Below, in pieces: positions 34,939 to 44,612 of a stretch of 64,000 nucleotides of DNA; within the stretch, counting starts at the first letter, position 1, and the number at the start of each line of letters is the position of its first letter. The stretch is from NCBI RefSeq assembly GCF_000062885.1, contig NC_009142.1, forward strand, positions 5,197,584 through 5,261,583, in the 5' to 3' direction. The position numbers were made by a program, and so were the translations under genes. A model generated the notes under the pieces. That model was not told the origin of the DNA. It did not search any database and saw only the letters and a program-made list of their open reading frames with translations. This DNA is from Saccharopolyspora erythraea NRRL 2338 (GTDB lineage Bacteria; Actinomycetota; Actinomycetes; Mycobacteriales; Pseudonocardiaceae).

Positions 34939-35913
34939 ACGAGTAATTCCTAATCGCTCAGTGGTCGTAGGCGATCAGGGATCGGGTGGTGGGCTGGCCG
35001 GTGGCGCGGTTGTGCCAGATCGCGCAGGTCATCGCGAGGATGCGTTGGGCGATGCGGGCGGTGACACCGTCGATGCTGCGGCCGCCGTGCAGTTCCAGGT
35101 CAAGTTGGCCCTTCAGGGTGTCGTTGACCGACTCGATCAGTTGCCGGATCGGTTTGAGCAGGTGCTGGGCCGGGTGCGGGGCGCGGTTGCGGTAGGACGG
35201 TCGCAGTAGGCGCACGTCGCGTTCGGCGAGGTAGCGGTCCAGTTCGGCGGACACGTAGCCCTTGTCGGCCACGATCAGCAGGCCTGGACGCTGGGCGAGT
35301 AGCTGTGGGTCATGGTCGAGGACGGCCATCAGCACCTGGCGTTCGTCGAGCTTGGGATCGGCCAAGGCCCATGTGATCGGCAAGCCGGCTGGGGTGCAGA
35401 CCAGGTGCAGCCGCAGTCCCCAGAAGAACCGGGAGTGGCTGGAGCAGTAGCCGTAGTGCGCCCATCCGGCCAGGTTCGAGCGCTTCACGGTAGGCCGGGA
35501 ACGGGCGCACTCGATCGGGGTGGAGTCCACAACCCACACATCGTCGGCCCACAGGTCTGTGTCGACCGCCAGCATCCGGATCACTCGCTTGAGCAGCGGG
35601 ACCGCGGTCCGCAGCCGCTTGTTGTACCCGGCCTGCTGGGGCAGATACCGGAACGCTCCAGGCAGATGACGGGGTACGAACCGCAGCCAGCGTGCCTCCG
35701 AACGCACGCCGAGCAGCACCTGCGCGACCGCCAGCGTCACCAGTTCGGCGTCGGTCAATCGCGGTGGCCGCCCGATCCGCGGCGGCCTGCCCAAATGGTC
35801 ATCGATCTTGACGTAGAGTGTGGTCAGAAGGGTGTTCAAGTCGGTCCTCACAAACCGATCTTGAACACCCTTCACCCGTCTCCAGACACCACCCAGACTT
35901 AAGACTTACTCGT
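34939..35913 (-). mobile_element. IS982-family insertion sequence
   Basis: The ends are ACGAGTAATTCCTAA (left) and TTAAGACTTACTCGT (right), imperfect inverted repeats with an identical outer 8 bp. A CTAG tetranucleotide flanks both sides (34935-34938 and 35914-35917), consistent with a target duplication. The left copy shares its TA with the IS630 duplication, so the elements are stacked on one site. Confidence 0.75.
34958..35875 (-). CDS. IS982-like transposase
   Basis: The product is 305 residues. The conserved VWVVDSTPIECARSRPTVKR, GYCSSHSRFFWGLRLHLVC and IVADKGYVSAELD match IS982-type transposases, with catalytic aspartates in VVDSTP and VADKGY and a late Glu in LIESVNDTLKGQL. The frame is intact. 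The start is either GTG 35875, with a nearby GGAG, or GTG 35851 (giving VRTDLNTLL, the usual family N-terminus). Confidence 0.85.
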   Translation of the reverse strand: MKGVQDRFVRTDLNTLLTTLYVKIDDHLGRPPRIGRPPRLTDAELVTLAVAQVLLGVRSEARWLRFVPRHLPGAFRYLPQQAGYNKRLRTAVPLLKRVIRMLAVDTDLWADDVWVVDSTPIECARSRPTVKRSNLAGWAHYGYCSSHSRFFWGLRLHLVCTPAGLPITWALADPKLDERQVLMAVLDHDPQLLAQRPGLLIVADKGYVSAELDRYLAERDVRLLRPSYRNRAPHPAQHLLKPIRQLIESVNDTLKGQLDLELHGGRSIDGVTARIAQRILAMTCAIWHNRATGQPTTRSLIAYDH

Positions 35914-35943
35914 CTAGGAGCGTCCCGCGTAAGCCGCGCCGGG

Positions 35944-36741
35944 TCACGAGGGCGTGCCGTCCTCGCCGTGCCAGAGCAGCGCAGCGACCCGTGCGGCGGT
36001 CGCCTGCATGCTCTGCAACGCGCTGGGAATCCGAGCCCGGCCGAAGCGGTAGCGCGGTCCTTCCACCGTCAGCACCGCGGCCACCGCGCCCGCCGAGTCG
36101 CGCACGGGGCGCGACACCGACAGCAGCTCCTCCTCAAGCTCGTTGTCGATGACGGCGTAACCCTGCTCGTGGACCTCCTTGAGCTCTCGCAACAGGGCCT
36201 CGCGATCCACGATGGTGCGGGAGGCGAACGCCTCCAGCTCCTCCGGCAGGAGGTCGCGGACCTGCTCGGGCGACATCTCCGCCAGCAGGGTCTTGCCCGT
36301 CGAGGTCGCGTGCAGCGGGAAGCGCTTTCCCACGACCTTGTGCACCGCGACACCGACCACGTGCGGACCGGTCGCCTCGGCGACGATGTCGAAGTCGTGG
36401 CGGGGGGTCGGCACCGCCAGCGTCACCGTCTCGCTCAGCTCGGCCGCCAGCTCGTCCAGCGCGGGCTGGACGCGGGACACCAGTCCCGCGTGCGGATCCG
36501 CGTGCCTGCCCAGGCGCGCGAGCTCCCAGCCGAGCGAGTAGTTGTTGTCGACGCGGTGGACCAGCCCTTCACGTTCGAGGGTGGACAGCAACCGGAACGC
36601 CGTCGGCCGCGCGATGCCGGACTCGGCCGCCAGCACGGTCACCGACGCGCCGCCGCCGTGATGCGCCAGCCCCCGGAGCAGCCGTGCGGCCTTGACCACC
36701 GACTTGTTGGTCAAATCCACCGGCTCGCTCGGGCGGCCCAT
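35944..36741 (-). CDS. IclR-family transcriptional regulator
   Basis: The product is 265 residues. The winged helix spans residues about 12-75 (SVVKAARLLRGLAHHGGGAS, AESGIARPTAFRLLSTLERE). The IclR effector domain follows with FPLHATSTGKTLLAEMS, the GYAVIDNELEEELLSVSRPV stretch and AVLTVEGPRYRF. Such proteins control aromatic or carboxylic-acid catabolism. The neighbours give no target: one side is the IS982 element and the other a transporter remnant. The IS insertions may have separated it from its former partner genes. Confidence 0.9.
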   Translation of the reverse strand: MGRPSEPVDLTNKSVVKAARLLRGLAHHGGGASVTVLAAESGIARPTAFRLLSTLEREGLVHRVDNNYSLGWELARLGRHADPHAGLVSRVQPALDELAAELSETVTLAVPTPRHDFDIVAEATGPHVVGVAVHKVVGKRFPLHATSTGKTLLAEMSPEQVRDLLPEELEAFASRTIVDREALLRELKEVHEQGYAVIDNELEEELLSVSRPVRDSAGAVAAVLTVEGPRYRFGRARIPSALQSMQATAARVAALLWHGEDGTPS

Positions 36742-36923
36742 CCCGATCTCACTCCTCACGCATCCCACCCGCCGCGCACACCAGCGGACATGTCCGATCC
36801 GCCCCCATAGTAGGGAACCGGACACCCCCAGCCTTGTGCGCCTCGGGCAGCCGCCCACCGGCCCCGGAGCGCCGCGTGCCGGGTGGCGGATTCGCGTGCC
36901 GAGGCGCCGGCCGCGGCGCGTGA

Positions 36924-37496
36924 TCAACGGGCCGGCGGCCCGGCCAAGACGGATGTGCCCTTCGCGCGGCCGGCTACCGCGACGGCCGCACCGACGACAG
37001 GGACGAAGCCGGCGGCCACCGCGGTGCCCCAGGAGGTCGCGGTCGCCAACAGGTGCTCGAGCGTCACGAGACCGACGGCGACGGCCGGTGCCCCGGCCCC
37101 GAGGTAGAAGACGAGGTACAGCGCGCCGGTGATGGCACCGCGCTCGGCAGCGGGCGCGCTCCCGTCGATGGCGGCGGCGGCACCCCCGTAGGCCAAGCCG
37201 TGCCCGGCACCGGCCACGACGGCCGCGACCGGGGTGACCGAGGTCGAGCCCCCGGCGGTCAGGGCCAGCAGAGCCAGGCTGATCAGGAGAGCCCCCAGTC
37301 CGGCGAGCTGTGCGTGCTGCGCGCCGAGACGGGCCACGAGCGGCTGGGCCAGCACGGAGCAGAGCAGGACCGCGCCCAGGATGCCGCCGATCATCGCCTG
37401 ACCGGTCCGGGCGGCTCCGTTGAGCAGGGTGGGGATCACCGCCAGGAACAGCCCGGCCACCGTCCACGCGAGAAAACCGGTCGCCGGTTGCCGCAT
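36924..37496 (-). pseudogene. C-terminal half of an MFS transporter
   Basis: About 190 residues encode roughly six membrane helices (GFLAWTVAGLFLAVIPTLLN, MIGGILGAVLLCSVLAQPLV, LAGLGALLISLALLAL, GHGLAYGGAAAAIDG with the TM9-11 pattern, GALYLVFYLGAGAPAVAVGL). This is the second half of a typical MFS drug exporter (about 400 residues). The first half is missing and the frame's first ATG at 37496 abuts the divergent, broken LysR gene. I infer a truncated former LysR-MFS pair. Confidence 0.65.
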
Positions 37497-38451
37497 GATT
37501 GTCCGAGGCTGAAGGTGCTCCAGCTGGTGGCCCACCACGGCACGGTCACCGCCGCCGCTGCCGCGCTGCACTACACCCGTCGGCGGTGTCGTACCGGCTG
37601 CGCCAGCTCGCCGATGAGCTCGGCGCCGAGCTGCTGACCCAGCACGGTCGCGGCATCCAGCTGACCGCCGCCGCCCGAACGGTGTTGCGCCACGCCGAGG
37701 CGCTGCACGCGCAAGCCGAGCGCGCCCACGCCCAACTCGCCTCGATCTCGGAGGAGCCCAGCGGGTCCTTCACCCTGTGCGGTTTCTCCACCGCCGCAAC
37801 CCACCTGCTGCCGCCGGCCGCCGCTGCCCTGCGGGAACGCTATCCGCACGTGCGCGTGCGGGTCATCGAAGCCGAACCGGACCGCTGCTTCGACCTGCTG
37901 CTCGCCGGGGACGCCGACCTCGCGCTGGTGATCAACACCGCGGGCACACCTCCGACCGCCGACGAACGCTTCGACCAGCAACCGCTGCTCGACGACCCCC
38001 TGGACCTGGTGGTGCCCGCGGGCACCGGCTGACCGGCCTCCGCACCGCGACCCTGGCCGATGCCGCCGACGAACCGTGGATCGTCGGCCGCCCCGGAAGC
38101 ACCTACCACGACCTGGTGCGCACAGCTTGCATGACCGCCGGGTTCACGCCCAACATCGCGCACTACGCGGATGAATGGGACACCGGGACGGCGTTGGTCG
38201 CCCACCACTTCGGCATCATCCTGGTGCCCCGGCTCGCCCGGCTGCACGACGACTGGCCCGTTGTCCGCATCCGGCTGCACGGCGAGCCGGCTCCCGCCCG
38301 CCGCATCCTGGCCGCCACCCGGCTCGGCCGCCGCGACCACCCGATGATCGCGGCTTCACTGTCGACGATCAGCACCACCGCCGCGGCCCTGCTCCCCTCG
38401 CCGCGGGAAACCGATGGGGCGAAGGAGAAACCGCCGCGCAACAGGTCCTGA
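37495..38451 (+). pseudogene. LysR-family regulator broken by two -1 frameshifts
   Basis: Read across three frames this gives a normal LysR protein: HTH LKVLQLVAHHGTVTAAAAAL, then SYRLRQLADELGAELLTQHG, then the sensor domain to GIILVPRLARLHDD and the C-terminus. One C appears missing in the CCC at 37576-37578 (ACCCGTCGG in place of ACCCCGTCGG), and one G in the GGG at 38020-38022. Each shifts the frame within a conserved motif. The N-terminal start is also unclear (ATG 37495 is out of register). Either the gene is decayed or two homopolymer sequencing errors are present. Confidence 0.75.
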
Positions 38452-38478
38452 ATGGACGGTGCAGAGGTCGCAGCTCAG

Positions 38479-39381
38479 TCAGGGGACAAGGACGACTTTG
38501 CCCACCACGTGCCCGTTCTCGACCTCGGCGAGCGCCTCGCCGGCCTCGTCGAGCGGCCGGACTCGCGTGACACGCGGGTCCAAGGCCTTGGAGGCGACCA
38601 GTTCGGCGAGTCCGGTGAGGACAGCCGTGCTCCGGTCCCGTTCGACGTCCCGCCCGCCGAGTTCCCGAACCAGCGGCTTGTCCGCCACGGACAGGAGTTT
38701 CGACCGGTCTGCGACCAAACCCGCGACGGTGCGCAGCGCCTCGCCACCGACGAGATCGAAGACGGCGTCGACCCCACCCGGTGCCGCGGCACGCACCCGG
38801 TCGAGAAGACCGTCGCCGTAAGCCACTGGAATCGCCCCGAATCCGGCGACGAGATCATGCTTGGCCGGGCTCGCCACCCCCACGACGGTGATCCCCCAGG
38901 CCCGCGCGAGCTGCACCACCGGAATCCCGACACCGCCACCGGCGCCGTTGACCAGCAGCGTCGCACCAGCGCGCAGACCGAGGTTCCGCAAGGCATCGTG
39001 TGCGGTGCCGGCCGCGACGGGCAGCACAGCGGCCATCTCGGGCGGCACCGCGTCAGACCGGTGCGCGGCGAACGACGCGGTGACCAACGCCTGCTCCGCC
39101 CAGCCGCCTACCATTCCGGGGCAGCCACCGAACACCTCGTCGCCGACCGAGAACCCGTCCACGTCCGACCCAACGGCGGTGACCGTCCCCGCGACCTCGC
39201 GGCCCAGCACCGCCGGGCCGAGCACGCCGTAAGACCCTTCTCGCAGCCTCCAGTCGCCCGGGTTCACTCCCGCGGCACGAACTCGCACGAGCAGCTCACC
39301 GGGACCGGGATCGGGCACCGGGACGTCGAGGAAACCCTCCTTCTCCGGCCCGCCCACCTCGGTGAATCCGTACGCCCGCAT
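38479..39381 (-). CDS. NADP-dependent quinone oxidoreductase-like protein (zinc-free MDR family)
   Basis: The product is 300 residues. GPGELLVRVRAAGVNPGDWR and LGREVAGTVTAVG at the N-terminus and the nucleotide-binding LLVNGAGGGVGIPVVQLA in the middle place it in the zeta-crystallin/quinone-reductase branch of medium-chain dehydrogenases. The Cys and His zinc ligands of alcohol dehydrogenases are missing. It likely reduces quinones or enones with NADPH. The ATG at 39381 has GGGAAG upstream. It stands between a broken LysR gene and the biotin repressor, and shares no obvious operon. Confidence 0.88.
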   Translation of the reverse strand: MRAYGFTEVGGPEKEGFLDVPVPDPGPGELLVRVRAAGVNPGDWRLREGSYGVLGPAVLGREVAGTVTAVGSDVDGFSVGDEVFGGCPGMVGGWAEQALVTASFAAHRSDAVPPEMAAVLPVAAGTAHDALRNLGLRAGATLLVNGAGGGVGIPVVQLARAWGITVVGVASPAKHDLVAGFGAIPVAYGDGLLDRVRAAAPGGVDAVFDLVGGEALRTVAGLVADRSKLLSVADKPLVRELGGRDVERDRSTAVLTGLAELVASKALDPRVTRVRPLDEAGEALAEVENGHVVGKVVLVP

Positions 39382-39529
39382 GCCACTTCCCTTCGCCGTC
39401 GCTACCGGAATGCCAAGAGCCCCTTCGATCTCCGAAGCGGCGCAGCCGCTTGGCCCACGCCTGCCACCCAACGTGAGCCCAAAGAGGGGCGTCAAGACAC
39501 GCCTTCGGCAGCCCGGCGCCTCACGGTGG

Positions 39530-40084
39530 TCACCGGTTGACCCTGGACCGGAGGCCGTCCAGCACCAGCTCGAGCCCCCGCTCGAAGTCGGCGGGTCCTC
39601 CGGGCGCCCGGTCGATCGCCCCGGCGCTCGCGGCCTGCAACGCCGTCTGCTCCTCCACGGTGTGACCGAAGACGAGGTGCAGCAGGGCACGGGTGCCGAC
39701 GTCGACCAGGTCGTCGGGCAGGCCTCCGTCGCGCAACGCCTCCCGGAGCTGGGTCGCGGGCTCACCGGCGCCGAGGCCGAAGGTGTAGGCCGTGACGACC
39801 ACCTCGGCACCGTCGCGGTAGGCGAGCATCGCGTCCCGCAGCTCGCGGCAGACCTCGACGACGCGCCGGTCCCACTGCCGAGCCCGGCGGGGGCGCCGAC
39901 CCCGGCCCAGGATCTCGTCGGCGACCGCGGCCAGCAGCGTCTGCTTGTTCGGCACGTGGTGGTAGAGCGCGCTCGGCTGCACGCCGAGCTCGGCCGCCAG
40001 CCTGCGCATCGTCAGCGACTCCAGTCCGTACTCGTCGAGGACCGTGATCGCGCGACGCACGACGTCGCTGCGGTGGTAGCGCAC
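39530..40084 (-). CDS. bioQ: TetR-family repressor of biotin synthesis (BioQ-like)
   Basis: The product is 184 residues. The N-terminal HTH is SDVVRRAITVLDEYGLESLT, continuing MRRLAAELGVQPSALYHHVP, and a TetR_C-type helical domain follows. The GTG at 40084 has GGGAGG upstream. It is divergent from bioB across 104 bp that contain two TGAAC-N3-GTTCA boxes. That 13-bp palindrome is the described binding site of actinobacterial BioQ, a TetR-family biotin-gene repressor. The name rests on operator and position, not on protein similarity that I could test. Confidence 0.75.
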   Translation of the reverse strand: MRYHRSDVVRRAITVLDEYGLESLTMRRLAAELGVQPSALYHHVPNKQTLLAAVADEILGRGRRPRRARQWDRRVVEVCRELRDAMLAYRDGAEVVVTAYTFGLGAGEPATQLREALRDGGLPDDLVDVGTRALLHLVFGHTVEEQTALQAASAGAIDRAPGGPADFERGLELVLDGLRSRVNR

Positions 40085-40098
40085 GCGGATCCCTCCCG

Positions 40099-40155
40099 TT
40101 GACCTACTCGACCCTCCCAGTCTAGCCTGAACGGCGTTCAGGTGAACGCTGTTCA
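40099..40155 (+). promoter_or_regulatory. bioB promoter with two BioQ boxes
   Basis: TTGACC (40099-40104) and TAGCCT (40123-40128) are 18 bp apart. TGAACGGCGTTCA (40128-40140) and TGAACGCTGTTCA (40143-40155) follow with centres 15 bp apart, covering the predicted start point. Confidence 0.75.
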
Positions 40156-40188
40156 GGTCGTTGCACCAGCCGAAGACCGGGAGAAGCG

Positions 40189-41256
40189 ATGAACGCCCCC
40201 TTCCACCAGCTCGCCGACGCGATCCTCGCGGGCACACCCGCCACGCCCGAGGACGCCCTCGCCGTGCTGCGCGCCGACGACGCCGAGCTGATGTCCGTCG
40301 TGGCCGCCGCGGGCCGGCTGCGCCGCGCGCACTTCGGCAACACGGTGAAGGTGAACTACCTGGTGAACCTCAAGTCGGGTCTCTGCCCGGAGAACTGCAA
40401 CTACTGCTCGCAGGCGCTCGGCTCGGACGCCCCCATCCTCAAGTACTCGTGGCTGTCCAAGGACGAAACCCTCAAGCAGACCGGCGCGGGACTGCGGGGC
40501 GGCGCCAGCCGGGTGTGCCTGGTCTCCTCCGGGCGCGGACCGTCCACACGCGACATCGACAAGGTCACCGAGATGGTGGTGGCGCTCAAGGAGGAATACC
40601 CCGGCGTCGAGGTCTGCGCCTGCCTGGGCCTGCTCAAGGACGGTCAGGCGCAGCGCCTCAAGGACGCCGGTGTCGACGCCTACAACCACAACATCAACAC
40701 CGCCGAGAGCAACCACGACAACATCGTGCAGACCCACACCTACGCCGACCGGGTCGACACCGTGGAGAAGGCGAAAGGCGGGGGTCTTTCCCCCTGCTCC
40801 GGCCTGATCGCGGGCCTGGGTGAGACCGACGAGCAACTGGTCGAGGCGCTGTTCGCGCTCAGGGAGCTGGGCTCGGACTCGATCCCGGTCAACTTCCTGA
40901 TGCCGTTCGACGGCACCCCGTTCGAGAACACCTGGGAGCTCTCCCCGACCCGCTGCGTGAAGATCCTGGCGATGGCTCGTTTCGTCTGCCCGGACAAGGA
41001 GATCCGGATCGCCGGCGGACGCGAGATGCACCTGCGCTCGCTGCAGTCGATCGCGCTGCAGGTCGCCAACTCGGTCTTCCTCGGCGACTACCTCACCTCG
41101 GAGGGCCAGGACGCCAAGGCCGACCTCGAGATGATCCGGGACAACGGCTTCGTGGTCCTGGGCTCCGAAGAAGACCTCGCGCAGCAGGCGCGGGAACCGA
41201 TCGACCCGGCGATCCGGCAGCGCGGCGCGGGCACCGACGTCGTCCCGAACGCCTGA
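40189..41256 (+). CDS. bioB: Biotin synthase
   Basis: The product is 355 residues. The radical-SAM cluster motif is [11 protein letters not shown] (C-x3-C-x2-C). Residues for the auxiliary [2Fe-2S] cluster lie in [22 protein letters not shown] and [28 protein letters not shown] is a family signature. The enzyme inserts sulfur into dethiobiotin, the last step of biotin synthesis. It is first in a bioB-bioA-bioF operon behind the BioQ-controlled promoter. Confidence 0.98.
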   Translation: MNAPFHQLADAILAGTPATPEDALAVLRADDAELMSVVAAAGRLRRAHFGNTVKVNYLVNLKSGLCPENCNYCSQALGSDAPILKYSWLSKDETLKQTGAGLRGGASRVCLVSSGRGPSTRDIDKVTEMVVALKEEYPGVEVCACLGLLKDGQAQRLKDAGVDAYNHNINTAESNHDNIVQTHTYADRVDTVEKAKGGGLSPCSGLIAGLGETDEQLVEALFALRELGSDSIPVNFLMPFDGTPFENTWELSPTRCVKILAMARFVCPDKEIRIAGGREMHLRSLQSIALQVANSVFLGDYLTSEGQDAKADLEMIRDNGFVVLGSEEDLAQQAREPIDPAIRQRGAGTDVVPNA

Positions 41257-41259
41257 CCG

Positions 41260-42519
41260 ATGACTCCGGAAGCACTGCTCGCGTTCGACCGCGAACACCT
41301 GTGGCACCCGTACACGTCGATGACCGACCCGACGCCGACCCGTCTGGTCACCGGCGCCTCGGGCAGCCGGATCACCCTCGACGGCGTCGGTGAGGTCGTC
41401 GACGGCATGGCGTCGTGGTGGTCGGCCATCCACGGCTACCGGCATCCCATCCTCGACGAGGCGGTGCGCCGCCAGCTCGACTCGATGTCGCACGTGATGT
41501 TCGGCGGGCTCACCCACGAGCCGGCGGTCGAGCTGGCCCGCCGCCTGATCGACCTCGCGCCCGCCGGCCTCGACCGCGTCTTCCTCGCCGACTCCGGGTC
41601 GGTGAGCGTCGAGGTGGCGATGAAGATGGCGCTGCAGTACCAGCGCGGCACCGGCCGGCCGGAGCGGACCCGGTTCCTCACCGTCCGCGGCGGCTACCAC
41701 GGCGACACCTTCGACTGCATGAGCGTGTGCGACCCCGACGGCGGCATGCACGCGATGTGGTCCGGCGTGCTGCCGGAGCAGGTGTTCGGCGAACGTCCGC
41801 CCCCGCTCGGCGGTGACGTCGACGCCTGGGCCGCTGGTTTCCGCGCGCTCGCGGCCGAGCACGCGGACCGGCTCGCCGGGCTGGTCGTGGAGCCGCTCCT
41901 CCAGGGCGCCGGCGGCATGCACCCCTACCCCGCCGAGTGCCTGGCGGTGTTCCGCGAGGTCGCCGACGAGCACGGGCTGGTGCTGGTCTTCGACGAGATC
42001 GCCACCGGCTTCGGCCGCACCGGCACCCTCTTCGCCGCCGAGGCCGCCGACGTGGCCCCGGACGTGCTGTGCGTCGGCAAGGCGCTCACGGGCGGCTACC
42101 TGTCGCTGGCCGCCGCCCTGTGCACGACCGAGGTGGCCCGCGGCCTGTCCGCCAGCGACTCCGGCGTCCTGATGCACGGTCCCACCTTCATGGGAAACCC
42201 GTTGGCCTGCGCGGTCGCCTCGGCCAGCCTGGACCTGCTCACCACCGGAGACTGGGCGGCCGACGTACGGCGCATCAACACCGGCCTGCAGGCGCTGCAC
42301 GAGATCGACGCCGTCGACGTGCGCGTCCTCGGCGCGGTCGGCGTGGTCCAGCTCGACCACCCGGTCGACGTGCCCGAGGCAGCCGAAGCGGCACTGGCAC
42401 AGGGCGTGTGGCTGCGCCCGTTCCGCGACCTGATCTACACCATGCCGCCCTACGTGTGCACCGACGACGACATCGCCGCCATCTGCGCCGGGATCGCGGC
42501 GGCAGCGGAGGCCGGATGA
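41260..42519 (+). CDS. bioA: Adenosylmethionine-8-amino-7-oxononanoate aminotransferase
   Basis: The product is 419 residues. The PLP lysine K274 lies in [16 protein letters not shown], and the BioA signatures HLWHPYTSM (residues 10-18), [13 protein letters not shown] and [16 protein letters not shown] are clear. It transfers the amino group of SAM to KAPA, giving diaminopelargonate. It starts 3 bp after the bioB stop and overlaps bioF by 4 bp (ATGA), so the three genes are co-translated. Confidence 0.98.
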   Translation: MTPEALLAFDREHLWHPYTSMTDPTPTRLVTGASGSRITLDGVGEVVDGMASWWSAIHGYRHPILDEAVRRQLDSMSHVMFGGLTHEPAVELARRLIDLAPAGLDRVFLADSGSVSVEVAMKMALQYQRGTGRPERTRFLTVRGGYHGDTFDCMSVCDPDGGMHAMWSGVLPEQVFGERPPPLGGDVDAWAAGFRALAAEHADRLAGLVVEPLLQGAGGMHPYPAECLAVFREVADEHGLVLVFDEIATGFGRTGTLFAAEAADVAPDVLCVGKALTGGYLSLAAALCTTEVARGLSASDSGVLMHGPTFMGNPLACAVASASLDLLTTGDWAADVRRINTGLQALHEIDAVDVRVLGAVGVVQLDHPVDVPEAAEAALAQGVWLRPFRDLIYTMPPYVCTDDDIAAICAGIAAAAEAG

Positions 42520-43700
42520 GCGGCTGGGAAGCGTGGTTCGCCGGGCAGCGGGCCGCGCGCGAGGACGCCGGTCTGCAGCGCACGCTCCGGCCGCGGGCCG
42601 CCGACGACGACGTCATCGACCTCGCCAACAACGACTACCTCGGTCTGAGCGGCCACCCCGAGGTGCGCCGAGCGGCCGCCGACGCCGCCCTCACCTGGGG
42701 TGCCGGAGCGGGCGCCTCCCGGCTGGTGACCGGGACGACGACGCTGCACGCCGACCTGGAGCGCGAACTCGCCGGCTTCACCGGCCGCGAGGCGGCGCTG
42801 GTCTTCTCGACCGGGTACCACGCCAACCTGTCCGCGGTGACCGCGCTGGCGGACAAGCAGACGCTGATCGTCTCCGACGCGCACGTGCACGCCTCGCTGA
42901 TCGACGCCGCGCGGCTGTCCCGGGCGGCGATCGAGGTGGTGCCCCACAACGACGTCGCCGCGGTCCGGGCCGCGTTGGCCGCGGCCGGTGACCGGCGAGC
43001 GATCGTGCTGACCGAGTCGGTCTTCTCGGTGCTCGGCGACGCCGCCCCGCTCACCGGCCTGGCCGCGGCCTGCGCCGACCACGACGCGCTCCTCGTCGTC
43101 GACGAGGCGCACGGGCTCGGTGTGGTCGGTGACGGCGGCCGCGGTCTGGTGCACGCCCACGGCATGGCAGGCCACCCGCACGTGGTGACGACCGCGACGC
43201 TGTCGAAGTCGCTCGGCGCGATGGGCGGTGCGGTGCTCGGCTCCGCCGCGCTGATCGACCACCTCACCAACCGGGCCCGCCCGTTCATCTTCGACACCGG
43301 GCTGGCACCGGCACCCACCGCCGGTGCGATGGCCGCCCTGCGCCTGCTGCGCGGGCGACCCGGCTTGCCGTCGCGGATCCACCAGCGCGGCGCTGAGCTG
43401 GCCGACCGGCTCGGCGTGCGGCGGTCGGCGGGTGCGGTGCTCTCGGTGCCGATGCCGTCCCCGCGGGCCGCCGTCGCCGCCCAGGCCGCGGCGCTGGCGG
43501 CGGGTGTGCGGGTGGGGTGCTTCCGGCCACCGTCGGTGCCCGACGGGATCTCCCGGCTCCGGATCACCACCCACACCGGCCTCGACGACGAACGCTGGGA
43601 GCATGCGGTCGAGGTGCTGGCCCGCGTCGTCGACGACCTCGGAGTGAGCACGGGCCGGGCGGTGCATCCGGTGGCCCGGGCCCATGGCGCTGTGCGCTGA
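42516..43700 (+). CDS. bioF: 8-amino-7-oxononanoate synthase
   Basis: The product is 394 residues of the alpha-oxoamine synthase family. [17 protein letters not shown] near the N-terminus, [18 protein letters not shown] and K231 in [13 protein letters not shown] (PLP lysine) are diagnostic. It condenses pimeloyl-ACP or -CoA with alanine. bioD, which often follows bioF in actinobacteria, is absent here: the next gene is an unrelated Imm1-like protein after 114 bp. Confidence 0.97.
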   Translation: MSGWEAWFAGQRAAREDAGLQRTLRPRAADDDVIDLANNDYLGLSGHPEVRRAAADAALTWGAGAGASRLVTGTTTLHADLERELAGFTGREAALVFSTGYHANLSAVTALADKQTLIVSDAHVHASLIDAARLSRAAIEVVPHNDVAAVRAALAAAGDRRAIVLTESVFSVLGDAAPLTGLAAACADHDALLVVDEAHGLGVVGDGGRGLVHAHGMAGHPHVVTTATLSKSLGAMGGAVLGSAALIDHLTNRARPFIFDTGLAPAPTAGAMAALRLLRGRPGLPSRIHQRGAELADRLGVRRSAGAVLSVPMPSPRAAVAAQAAALAAGVRVGCFRPPSVPDGISRLRITTHTGLDDERWEHAVEVLARVVDDLGVSTGRAVHPVARAHGAVR

Positions 43701-43814
43701 GCTGACAGGAGGATCACCTTTCCTGACCGCCAGATCATCCGCGGACAACGGTCACGTGCGGCCCGCACTTGCACTAACCTCCGCGGAAGATCAACAGGAA
43801 GGGGCCCCGACCCG

Positions 43815-44612
43815 ATGCCCGGCCAGCACTTTCACGGCTACATCGAAGACGCCGAAGCGAACACGGCGCTGTCCGATGAGGACAGGGTCAAAACCCTTGT
43901 ACCGGACAGGGTTCTGGTCACCCCGGAGGAAGCCGCCGACTGGCTGGCCACCCTCATCGGGAAGGTGCTCGACGACGGCACCGACCTGTCGTCCGACCAC
44001 GCACGGTGGGTGGCCGATGCCGGGGACGGGGTGGTCATCACGGCAGTGGTCGACGACGCCGCGCTGACCGTGGTCCCGGTGCCCACCGGGCTGCCCTGCG
44101 TCCACGACCTCTTGGGCACGGGCTCCGGCCAGACCACCGGTCGCATGCGCGTGGACCGCTCGAACGCAGCCGAGGACGACTACGTCGTCGTGGCCACAGA
44201 GGAGCAGAAGCTCGAGGCCATCGACACGATTCTGTCGGTTCCCGACGACGACCAGGTCTACATGCTCGTCGAACCGCCGGAAGCGTGGCGCGTCGTCCCG
44301 GGCGAAGCCGCGGTCGACCAGTACATCTTCGTCACCTTCGGCTACCGCGAGGGATGGGGCGCGGTCATGGCCGAGTTCCCCGAAACCGACCACACGCCCG
44401 CGCTGTGCTTCACTGCGCGCGGCTCCGGCGGCGGCGACCGGCCCGCCATCACCGCGAACCGGGAGCACAACGCCACGTTCCCGTCCGACGACGTGATCCC
44501 CCTCAGCGAGCTGCGCCGCTGCCTGATCACCCTCGCCCTCTCCGGCGAGACGGACCCCTGCGTGCCCTGGACCTGGCAACGCCAGGACGAACGTCCGGCC
44601 CCTCCCGCCTAG
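43815..44612 (+). CDS. Imm1-like immunity protein (polymorphic-toxin immunity family)
   Basis: The product is 265 residues, acidic and soluble, without a signal peptide. The C-terminal third has the Imm1 pattern: a strand with YREGWGAVMAEFPETDHTPA, then FPSDDVIPLSELRRCLITLA and a closing PCVPWTWQ. Imm1 proteins neutralise deaminase or nuclease toxins delivered by contact-dependent or type VII systems. No toxin gene is adjacent, so this may be an orphan immunity gene. GGAAGGGG lies upstream of ATG 43815. Its stop overlaps, tail to tail, the end of a broken monooxygenase. The family call is moderate; a general hypothetical protein is the alternative. Confidence 0.5.
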   Translation: MPGQHFHGYIEDAEANTALSDEDRVKTLVPDRVLVTPEEAADWLATLIGKVLDDGTDLSSDHARWVADAGDGVVITAVVDDAALTVVPVPTGLPCVHDLLGTGSGQTTGRMRVDRSNAAEDDYVVVATEEQKLEAIDTILSVPDDDQVYMLVEPPEAWRVVPGEAAVDQYIFVTFGYREGWGAVMAEFPETDHTPALCFTARGSGGGDRPAITANREHNATFPSDDVIPLSELRRCLITLALSGETDPCVPWTWQRQDERPAPPA

